From Massilia sp. HP4 (lineage in GTDB: Bacteria; Pseudomonadota; Gammaproteobacteria; Burkholderiales; Burkholderiaceae_D), in assembly GCF_005222695.1 (NCBI RefSeq), contig NZ_STGG01000032.1, positions 1 through 42,116 of the forward strand: 42,116 nucleotides of DNA, written 5' to 3'. How positions within the stretch are numbered: the first letter of the stretch is position 1; every line of letters begins with the position of its first letter. A model generated the notes under the pieces. That model had not been told where the DNA came from. It was given only the letters and a program-made list of their open reading frames with translations, and ran no database searches. Both the position numbers and the translations under genes were made by a program. Shown in pieces: positions 1-6,784 of this stretch.

Positions 1-1044
1 GACCCGGCGCAACAGATGGCGGTCGACCGCCTGCAACAGGCGTACGACGACTGGGTCCATTACAAGGCCCAGCGGTCGTCCGCTTTCAAGCGCCTGATCA
101 ACCGTCCCGACGTGCCCAAGGGCATCTACATGTGGGGCGGGGTGGGGCGCGGCAAATCCTTCCTGATGGATTCGTTCTACCTGGTGGTGCCGGTGGTGCG
201 CAAGACGCGCCTGCATTTCCACGAATTCATGCGCGCCGTCCACGGCCAGCTGGATGAACTGAAAGGCGTGGCCGATCCGCTCGACGAAGTGGCCAAGCGC
301 ATCGCCAAGAAGTACCGCCTGATCTGCTTCGACGAATTCCACGTCTCGGACATCGCCGATGCGATGATCCTGTACAACCTGCTGAAAGCCTTGTTCGACA
401 ACGGCGTGAGCTTCGTGATGACCTCGAACTACGAGCCATCGACCCTGTACCCGGACGGCCTGCACCGCGACCGCATGCTGCCCACCATCGCCCTGCTGCA
501 AGAGAAGCTGGACGTGCTGAACGTGGACGCCGGCAACGACTACCGCAAGCGCGCGCTGGAGCAGGTCGAGGCTTACTACACGCCACTCGACGCGGCATCC
601 GACAAGGCGCTGCGCGACGCCTATGCCAAGGTGGCCGATACCGCCGACGAATCGCCGATCGTGCACATCGAGAAGCGCGAGATCCGCGCACTACGCAAGG
701 CGGGCGGCGTGATCTGGTTCGATTTCGCGACCCTGTGCGGCGGCCCGCGTTCGCAGAACGATTACCTGGAACTGGCCAGCCAGTTCCACACGGTGGTCCT
801 GTCCGGGATTCCCGCGATGTCGGCGGCCCAATCGTCGGAAGCGCGCCGCTTCACCTGGCTGATCGACGTGTTCTATGACCACAAGGTCAAGCTGATCATG
901 TCGGCCGCGGTCGAACCCGAGGAGCTGTACACCACGGGCCAGCTGGCGAACGAATTCCACCGGACCGTATCGCGTATCATCGAGATGCAGTCGCGCGAGT
1001 ACCTGCTCGCCGAACGGCGCGGCGCGGCCGACGCCATTGCATGA
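1..1044 (+). CDS. zapE: Cell division protein ZapE (AFG1-like ATPase), 5' end outside window
   Basis: AFG1/LACE1-family P-loop ATPase; the E. coli member ZapE acts on the FtsZ ring at the inner membrane. Counting from the first ATG in the window (position 16), the Walker A motif GGVGRGKS is at residues 41-48 and the Walker B stretch LICFDEFHV at 102-110. The reading frame is open back to position 1 (codons D-P-A-Q-Q precede that ATG) and the family normally has a few dozen more residues ahead of this point, so the true start lies upstream and the gene is cut by the window edge. The stop TGA lies at 1042-1044, and a lipoprotein gene follows 14 bp later. Family assignment is secure. Confidence 0.95.
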   Translation, partial: DPAQQMAVDRLQQAYDDWVHYKAQRSSAFKRLINRPDVPKGIYMWGGVGRGKSFLMDSFYLVVPVVRKTRLHFHEFMRAVHGQLDELKGVADPLDEVAKRIAKKYRLICFDEFHVSDIADAMILYNLLKALFDNGVSFVMTSNYEPSTLYPDGLHRDRMLPTIALLQEKLDVLNVDAGNDYRKRALEQVEAYYTPLDAASDKALRDAYAKVADTADESPIVHIEKREIRALRKAGGVIWFDFATLCGGPRSQNDYLELASQFHTVVLSGIPAMSAAQSSEARRFTWLIDVFYDHKVKLIMSAAVEPEELYTTGQLANEFHRTVSRIIEMQSREYLLAERRGAADAIA

Positions 1045-1058
1045 TCGAAAGGAATACC

Positions 1059-1748
1059 ATGACAAGACTACCGATGCTGCGTACCCTGGCTGCCGCCGCC
1101 TTGACCCTGCTGCTGGCGGCGTGCTCGAACACCGAGCTGGCGTCGCAAGAGGCGCCGCCCGCGCCGACCACCTCGCCCGAGCAGGCCGAGGAGCGCCTGG
1201 CGGCGGTGGCCCGCGAGCGCGCCGCGATCGAGACGCGCTATGCCGACCGCGAAGTGGTCTGCTACGACAAGTTCTTCGTCAACAGCTGCCTTGACGAAGC
1301 GCGCGAAGTGCGGCGCGCGGCGCTGGTCACACAGCGCGCGATCGAGATCGAGGCTTCGCTCTACCTGCGCCGCCTCAAGGTCGAGGAACGCGACCAGGCG
1401 ATCGCCGAGGCCGACGCCGCCTATGCCGCAGAAGAAGCGGAGCTGGCCGGCAATCCGCAAGCTGCGAAGGACCCGGCCGGCGCCGCCGTGCCGCCGCCGC
1501 GCACCAAGCCGGGCGAATCGCGCGTGGTGCGCAACCAGCAGCGGGCCCAGGAAAACGCGGCGAACGCCGAGAAGGATGCGGCCGAGCGCGCGGCCAATGT
1601 CGCGGCCTATGAGGAACGCCGCCGCAAGTCGGAAGAGCGCCAGAAGGAAGTGGCGCGGCGCGTGGCCGAACGCGAAGCCAAGGCGGCCCAGCGTGCGGCA
1701 GAAGAAGCGAAGAAGACGAACGGCAACCAGCCGGCGCCGGCCAATTAG
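1059..1748 (+). CDS. Putative lipoprotein of unknown function, Ala/Glu-rich coiled coil
   Basis: About 229 residues. The N-terminus is a lipoprotein signal: a short basic start, a hydrophobic run and the lipobox L-A-A-C with the lipidated Cys near residue 22. A small Cys-containing segment (VVCYDKFFVNSCLDEAR) follows, then a long charged Ala/Glu/Arg-rich region that should form a coiled coil, with a Lys/Ala-rich tail. I do not recognise a named family. I chose the ATG at 1059 because AAAGGA lies just upstream; an in-frame ATG at 1041 overlapping the zapE stop would add six residues and spoil the signal. It probably shares a transcript with zapE. It ends tail to tail with the phosphatase gene; the two stops overlap by 4 bp. 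Confidence 0.75.
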   Translation: MTRLPMLRTLAAAALTLLLAACSNTELASQEAPPAPTTSPEQAEERLAAVARERAAIETRYADREVVCYDKFFVNSCLDEAREVRRAALVTQRAIEIEASLYLRRLKVEERDQAIAEADAAYAAEEAELAGNPQAAKDPAGAAVPPPRTKPGESRVVRNQQRAQENAANAEKDAAERAANVAAYEERRRKSEERQKEVARRVAEREAKAAQRAAEEAKKTNGNQPAPAN

Positions 1749-2536
1749 CCCCGGTTCGGCCCGGCGAAAGATCCGTCCTGGGCCGGTTTCACGAGCTTGA
1801 CGATCGCCATCGTGCAATTGCCTCCTTTGCCTTGGGAGCGTTCGGTGGCCTTGTTGATGAGCATTTCGGACGCCTGGCGCGGCGTCGTCTTGGCGGTCAC
1901 GGCCGCCAGTTCGGCATCGGTGAAGAAATGCCACAAGCCGTCCGTGCACAACAGGAAGCTGTCGCCCGCGGCCAGGCCGGTATGGCTGCCGGTGGTGACG
2001 AAGGGTTCCTTGCGGCTATTACCCAGCAGATTGAGCAAGAGCTTGGAGCGGCGGTGGTTGCGCGCCGCATCCGGCGGCAGGCGGTCGCTGGCGACCAGGT
2101 GCTCGACATAGGCGGCGTCGCCCGTGCGCACCGCGCACTTGCCATGTTCGAAGCGGTACAGGCGCGAATCGCCGACGTGGGCCCAGACCGCCTCGCCGTG
2201 CGGGCTGATCACCAGGCCGACGAAGCTGGCGTGGATGTCGGCCTGGCGGGCGACGGCATTCATCTTGATCACCGTATGGGTTTCGCTGATCATGTCGTGC
2301 AGCAGCTGGGCCAGGCGCTCGATGCCGGGCCGCTCGCCGGGCTTGAATTCGTCGAAGACCTGGCGCGCGGTGTGCAAGACCTGGTCGGCCCCGGCCGGGC
2401 TGGCGACGCCGTCCGACACCACCGCCAGCATATAGCCCGGGGCGCGGGCGCCGGTGAACAGGGCGGCGCGGTCGTTCTGCTGGGGGCGGTTTCCAATATG
2501 TTGCGCGGTACCCGCTTCGATCTTGTAAGAAGTCAT
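1745..2536 (-). CDS. PP2C/PPM-family protein serine/threonine phosphatase
   Basis: 263 residues, a single PPM domain with no membrane segment, so a cytoplasmic phosphatase is expected. Recognisable motifs in order: an N-terminal R-P-Q-Q-N-D segment with Asp22, SDGVA at 41-45, VGDSRLY at 121-127 and CTDGLW at 197-202. In the last motif, where the family usually has an Asp-Asn pair that binds metal, this protein reads G-G-N-C-T (238-242), so the Asp is replaced by Gly. Whether that reduces activity or is a clade feature cannot be told from here. No cognate kinase gene is visible in the window. It diverges from the small YdcH-like gene across a 181-bp gap and converges with the lipoprotein gene. 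Confidence 0.88.
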   Translation of the reverse strand: MTSYKIEAGTAQHIGNRPQQNDRAALFTGARAPGYMLAVVSDGVASPAGADQVLHTARQVFDEFKPGERPGIERLAQLLHDMISETHTVIKMNAVARQADIHASFVGLVISPHGEAVWAHVGDSRLYRFEHGKCAVRTGDAAYVEHLVASDRLPPDAARNHRRSKLLLNLLGNSRKEPFVTTGSHTGLAAGDSFLLCTDGLWHFFTDAELAAVTAKTTPRQASEMLINKATERSQGKGGNCTMAIVKLVKPAQDGSFAGPNRG

Positions 2537-2717
2537 AAATCCGTGTTTTCCAGGACGCTAACGCCATTCTTTGTTGGCGGCAACCTCCGCCTCGATTAAA
2601 CTATGCACTGATAAGCCACCAGCGCGCAAGTTAACCTGGCGGCAACAACATAGCAAATCCCGGAGCGCCCGCCCTGGCCGGCGCTTTTCGCCATTCTTTC
2701 CCGTAACTGCATCCAAC

Positions 2718-2918
2718 ATGACTGACGTACAGGACATCCAGCGCCGTATTATCGAACTCGATGTGGAACACCGCGACCTCGATGCCGTCATCTCCCTGTT
2801 GACGGCGGACGGTCATGCCGACCAGTTACAACTGCGCCGCCTCAAGAAGCGTAAACTGCAGCTCAAAGATCATATTACGCTGCTGAAGATGCAGCTGGTA
2901 CCCGATATCCCGGCCTGA
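2718..2918 (+). CDS. YdcH-like small protein (DUF465 type)
   Basis: 66 residues, almost entirely predicted helix: an N-terminal helix with an R-R-I-I-E-L-D heptad pattern, a short turn around T-A-D-G-H and a basic second helix (L-K-K-R-K-L-Q-L-K-D). This helical-hairpin layout and the L-K-K-x-K-L-x-L-K-D signature match the YdcH/DUF465 family, whose function is not established. The ATG at 2718 gives the family's usual short length; an upstream in-frame start at 2571 would add 49 residues of unlike composition and is rejected. No clear Shine-Dalgarno sequence precedes it. It sits 31 bp ahead of the helicase gene and may be cotranscribed with it. Confidence 0.75.
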   Translation: MTDVQDIQRRIIELDVEHRDLDAVISLLTADGHADQLQLRRLKKRKLQLKDHITLLKMQLVPDIPA

Positions 2919-2949
2919 TTCATTCCCAGGCCCAACGAAACCACGTATT

Positions 2950-4998
2950 TTGACCGACCAACACTCTGTTTCTCCGGATGCGGTGGAGCCTATTGCTCCC
3001 GCAGCCCCGGAAACCCAGGCTCCCGCCGGCAAGTACGACGCCGACGTCGACCGCCTGTTCGGTGCGGGCGGCCCGCTCGCGCCCGCCGTCGGCACCTTCA
3101 AGCCGCGCCAGTCGCAGACCGAGATGGCCAAGGCCGTGGCCGCGGCCATCGATGGCCAGCAAGTCCTCATGGCCGAGGCCGGCACGGGCACGGGCAAGAC
3201 TTTCGCCTACCTGGTGCCGGCGCTGCTGTGGGGCGGCAAGACCATCGTCTCGACCGGCACCAAGAACCTGCAAGATCAATTGTTCCTGCGCGATATCCCG
3301 ACCGTGCGCGCCGCACTGCGCGCGCCGGTGTCGGTGGCCCTGCTCAAGGGCCGCTCGAACTACGTCTGCCACTTCCACCTCGAACGCACCCTGCAGAACG
3401 GCCGCCTGACTTCGCGCGACGACGTCGGCCACCTGCGCGAGATCTCGCGCTTCATCAAGATGACGAGTTCGGGCGACAAGGCCGAGCTGGCCAAGGTGCC
3501 CGAGACCGCCACGGTCTGGAACCTGGTCACCTCGACCCGCGACACCTGCATGGGCGCCGAGTGCCAGTACTACCAGGACTGCTTCGTCATGAAGGCGCGC
3601 AGGGAAGCACAACAAGCCGATGTGGTGGTGGTCAACCATCACCTGTTCTTTGCCGATGTGGCGCTGAAGGATACCGGCGTGGCCGAGCTGCTGCCGTCGG
3701 CCAATACCATCATCTTCGACGAAGCGCACCAGTTGCCCGACGTCGCAACCCTGTTCTTCGGTCAGTCGGTCTCCACCTCGCAAGTGCTCGAACTGTGCCG
3801 CGACGTGCTGGCCGAGGGCCTGGCCCATGCGCGCGGCGGCCCGGACTGGGCCAAGGTCGTGACCGTGGTCGAGAAGGCCGCGCGCGACCTGCGCCTGTCC
3901 TTCGGCGACGGCAACCTGCGCCTGTCGCTGCCGCAGATCATGCCGACGTCGCAATTCTTCCCGGCACTTGAAGCGCTCAAGGAACAGATTGCCGGCATGA
4001 TCACGGTACTTGAAGAAAACGCCGCGCGCGCCGAGACGATCGAGGCCTGCCGCCTGCGTGCGCACGAGCTGGCCGCCTCGTTCGAGGCCTGGAAGCCGGA
4101 CCATAAAGCGCCGGCCAGCGAGCAGGCGGTGTTGTGGGCCGAGGCTTTCTCGTCCTCGCTGCAACTGCACAAGACGCCGCTGTCGATCGCCCCGATCTTT
4201 ACCAACCAGCGCGAGGGCACGCCGCGCAGCTGGATCTTTACCTCGGCGACCCTGGCGGTCAAGAACGATTTCAAGCATTTTTCCGATCAGCTGGGCCTGA
4301 CCGGAGAGCCGGCCAAGACCTGGCCCAGCCCCTTCGACTACCAGAACCAGGGCATCCTGTACGTCCCGACCGGCCTGCCCGAGCCGCAGGCGGCGGTGTA
4401 CACCGACGCCGTGGTCGATGCCGCCTTGCCCGTGATCGAGGCGGCGGGCGGCCGTACCTTCTTCCTGTGCACGACGATCCGCGCCGTGAACAAGGTGGCC
4501 GAGCGCCTGCGCACCGAGTTCGCCGAGCGCGGCTGGGATTTCCCGCTGTTCGTGCAGGGCGAGCGGGGGCGCACCGAATTGCTCGACTCCTTCCGCAATG
4601 CCGGCAATGCGGTATTGGTTGGCAGCCAGAGCTTTTGGGAAGGCGTCGACGTGCGCGGCGAGGCGCTGTCGCTGGTGATCATCGACAAGCTGCCATTTGC
4701 GCCGCCCGACGATCCGGTACTGGCCGCGCGCATCGAAGTGATGGAAAAGCAGGGCATGAACGGCTTCATGCACCACCAGCTGCCCGAGGCGATCATCACC
4801 CTCAAGCAGGGCGCCGGGCGCCTGATCCGCGACGTCGACGACCGCGGCGTGCTGATGATCTGCGACCCGCGCATCATCACCAAGCCGTATGGTCGCCGCA
4901 TCTGGCAAAGCCTGCCGTCGTTCAAGCGTACGCGGGTGCAACAAGAAGTGATCCAGTTCTTCCAGCCGGTCGCGGAGGCGGACGAGAGCGCCGCCTGA
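2950..4998 (+). CDS. DinG/YoaA-family ATP-dependent DNA helicase with Fe-S cluster
   Basis: 682 residues, an XPD-like superfamily 2 helicase expected to unwind DNA in the 5'-3' direction during repair. Walker A is AEAGTGTGKT (75-84) and the DEAH box is IIFDEAHQ (254-261). Four cysteines that can hold an iron-sulfur cluster are at 140, 200, 205 and 211, between those motifs. Helicase domain 2 motifs are the VGSQSFWEGVDVRG stretch and QGAGRLIRD. The length and layout fit YoaA at least as well as DinG. The start is a TTG at 2950 with no good ribosome site; the first in-frame ATG lies inside the conserved domain, so an upstream non-ATG start is needed. I saw no LexA-like box in front. It ends 15 bp before the convergent oxidoreductase. 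Confidence 0.93.
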   Translation: MTDQHSVSPDAVEPIAPAAPETQAPAGKYDADVDRLFGAGGPLAPAVGTFKPRQSQTEMAKAVAAAIDGQQVLMAEAGTGTGKTFAYLVPALLWGGKTIVSTGTKNLQDQLFLRDIPTVRAALRAPVSVALLKGRSNYVCHFHLERTLQNGRLTSRDDVGHLREISRFIKMTSSGDKAELAKVPETATVWNLVTSTRDTCMGAECQYYQDCFVMKARREAQQADVVVVNHHLFFADVALKDTGVAELLPSANTIIFDEAHQLPDVATLFFGQSVSTSQVLELCRDVLAEGLAHARGGPDWAKVVTVVEKAARDLRLSFGDGNLRLSLPQIMPTSQFFPALEALKEQIAGMITVLEENAARAETIEACRLRAHELAASFEAWKPDHKAPASEQAVLWAEAFSSSLQLHKTPLSIAPIFTNQREGTPRSWIFTSATLAVKNDFKHFSDQLGLTGEPAKTWPSPFDYQNQGILYVPTGLPEPQAAVYTDAVVDAALPVIEAAGGRTFFLCTTIRAVNKVAERLRTEFAERGWDFPLFVQGERGRTELLDSFRNAGNAVLVGSQSFWEGVDVRGEALSLVIIDKLPFAPPDDPVLAARIEVMEKQGMNGFMHHQLPEAIITLKQGAGRLIRDVDDRGVLMICDPRIITKPYGRRIWQSLPSFKRTRVQQEVIQFFQPVAEADESAA

Positions 4999-5013
4999 GG
5001 TATCGATGCCCGT

Positions 5014-5988
5014 TCAGGGCACGATGACCACCTTGCCGATCACCTTGCGCGCCGCCATGTCGTCCAGCGCCCGGGCGGTGTCGGACAGCGGATAGCGCTG
5101 CGAGACCTGCGGCTTGAGTTTTCCTTGCGCGATCCAGCCGGTGATGCGCGCCATCGCCGCCAGGTGCGCCTCTTGCTCCTTGCGGGTAAAGTCGCCCCAG
5201 AACACGCCGACCACCGAGGCGCCTTTCAACAGCATCAGGTTCCACGGCAGGCGCGGGATCTCGCCGGCCGCGAAACCGACCACCAGGTGGCGGCCGCGCC
5301 AGGCGATCGAGCGCAGTGCCGGCTCGCTGTACTTGCCGCCGACCGGGTCATAGACGACGTCCGGGCCGCGGCCGTCGGTGGCGGCGCGCAGCGCCTCGCG
5401 CAAGTCGTCGCTGTCGTAGTTGATCAACACGTCGGCGCCATGCGCCTTGCACACGGCCAGTTTCTCGTCGCTGGAGGCGGCCGCGATCACGCGCGCGCCG
5501 AGCGCCTTGCCGATCTCGATCGCCGCCAGGCCCACGCCGCCGGCCGCGCCCAGCACCAGCATCGTCTCGCCGGCCTGCAAGGCGCCGCGGTCGACGACCG
5601 CGTGGTACGAGGTGCCGTAGGTGAGCGTGATCGCGGCGGCGACGTCGAAGTCCATCCCGTCCGGCATGGCCAGGTAGGCACTGGCCGGCGCCACGGCCTG
5701 CTCGGCGAAGGCGCCGGTGCGGGTGAAGCCGATCACGCGCTGGCCGGGGACGACGTCGCGCACGCCGGTGCCGACGGCGCGCACCACGCCCGCGAACTCG
5801 TTGCCCGGCGTGAAGGGCAGGGGAGGACGCACCTGGTACTTGCCCTGGACCGTCAGCACGTCAGGGAAATTGACGCCGGCTGCTTTCACGTCGACCACGA
5901 CCTCGCCGGGGCCGGCGGCCAGGTCGGGCAGGTCTTCGAGCACCAGGCTGCCTGGTGGTCCCCAGGCGGTGCAGCGTATCGCTTTCAT
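5014..5988 (-). CDS. Zinc-free medium-chain oxidoreductase (NADPH:quinone reductase type)
   Basis: 324 residues, quinone-oxidoreductase branch of the medium-chain dehydrogenase/reductase superfamily, probably NADPH-dependent and cytosolic. It starts MKAIRCTAWG. The substrate domain carries AAGVNFPDVLTVQGKYQ and TPGNEFAGVV; the Rossmann domain has VLGAAGGVGLAAIEIGKALG; a Y-D-P-V-G-G motif follows. The zinc-binding cysteine pattern of alcohol dehydrogenases is absent. The ATG at 5988 has a strong GAGGAAG site in front; the open frame extends upstream but that part is unlike the family. It diverges from the TIR gene across 179 bp. The physiological substrate cannot be inferred. Confidence 0.9.
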   Translation of the reverse strand: MKAIRCTAWGPPGSLVLEDLPDLAAGPGEVVVDVKAAGVNFPDVLTVQGKYQVRPPLPFTPGNEFAGVVRAVGTGVRDVVPGQRVIGFTRTGAFAEQAVAPASAYLAMPDGMDFDVAAAITLTYGTSYHAVVDRGALQAGETMLVLGAAGGVGLAAIEIGKALGARVIAAASSDEKLAVCKAHGADVLINYDSDDLREALRAATDGRGPDVVYDPVGGKYSEPALRSIAWRGRHLVVGFAAGEIPRLPWNLMLLKGASVVGVFWGDFTRKEQEAHLAAMARITGWIAQGKLKPQVSQRYPLSDTARALDDMAARKVIGKVVIVP

Positions 5989-6167
5989 TACTTCCTCACA
6001 TGTTTTATCAACGGCATATTTTCGGGGCGCATTATGCCCTAAGAAAGAGAGGGGATCTTCGTCGCGGAGGCCCCTGTCTGCTTGTCCGTCCGCAAAGCCG
6101 GCACGGGAGTGCGCGCTAGAGTCATGTTGATGCGGGTGCCACAAGTGCCCGGGACAAGAGGACAAGC

Positions 6168-6776
6168 ATGGCAATCCGTTACGGTTGTTTCTTCAGTTAT
6201 GCCCACGGCCGGCACGCGCTGATGCAGCGCTTCAAGTCGGCCCTGGCCGACGCCCTGCGCTGCTATCTCGAACCCTACTTCGACACCGAAGACGAACTGT
6301 TTATCGATACCGAGCAGCTCGGTGGTGGCGACGATCTCGATCGCAAGATTGCACGTGCCATGTGCGAGAGCGTCTGCATGATCCTCATCTACACACCCAA
6401 GTACGAGGCCCATGCCTATACGCGGCGCGAGTACGAGGCCATGCGCCTGATCGAGGCCGAGCGCGGCAAGTGGTACACCCTGCCGAGCCGCCTGATCATC
6501 CCGGTTGTCATGACGCGCCACCCCGCATCGCTGCCGCCCCAGATCAGCGATGCCCGTTTCTACGTCGACTTCTCGCACTACACGATGGCCACGGCCGACA
6601 TCATGTCGAATCCAGACTTCTTGCCAGACATCGACAAGATGGTCAAGCGGATCGCGGCCCATTACGCATGTCAAAAAAAGCACACTCCGCTCGACCACGA
6701 CTGCAACCAATTCGTGCTTCCCGCTGTCCCACCCGAATGGCGCGATGTTCCAGACCTGACCTTTCCAAAAGAATGA
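6168..6776 (+). CDS. TIR-domain protein, first gene of a two-gene TIR / pseudo-ParA-TPR unit
   Basis: 202 residues. Residues 5-135 read as a bacterial TIR fold: strand A with FFSYAHG (8-14), an acidic region with FIDTEQLGGGDDLD, a helix, then MILIYTPKYE (71-80) and TRREYEAM. Aligning by eye with the usual Ser/Thr-Pro-x-Tyr ... Glu pattern of TIR NADases puts the likely catalytic Glu at 88, with Glu90 as an alternative. TIR domains either bind partners or cleave NAD+; which applies here is inference. The last 40 residues are a non-TIR tail with His/Cys residues. No signal peptide or membrane helix is seen. AGAGGA precedes the ATG. The next gene starts 8 bp after the stop, which argues for one operon and a shared function. 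Confidence 0.85.
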   Translation: MAIRYGCFFSYAHGRHALMQRFKSALADALRCYLEPYFDTEDELFIDTEQLGGGDDLDRKIARAMCESVCMILIYTPKYEAHAYTRREYEAMRLIEAERGKWYTLPSRLIIPVVMTRHPASLPPQISDARFYVDFSHYTMATADIMSNPDFLPDIDKMVKRIAAHYACQKKHTPLDHDCNQFVLPAVPPEWRDVPDLTFPKE

Positions 6777-6784
6777 GGAGCCAT

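Noticed and set aside
1832..2599. A 255-codon plus-strand frame across the PP2C gene
   Set aside because: The minus-strand frame carries the ordered PPM motifs; the plus frame has none.
2919..2949. SOS (LexA) box in front of the helicase gene
   Set aside because: No CTGT-N8-ACAG-like sequence was found in the short gap or nearby upstream region.
2920..4944. A 674-codon open frame on the minus strand across the helicase gene
   Set aside because: It is antisense to the conserved helicase, has a composition typical of a shadow frame (runs of His, Arg, Gln, Gly) and no recognisable domain.
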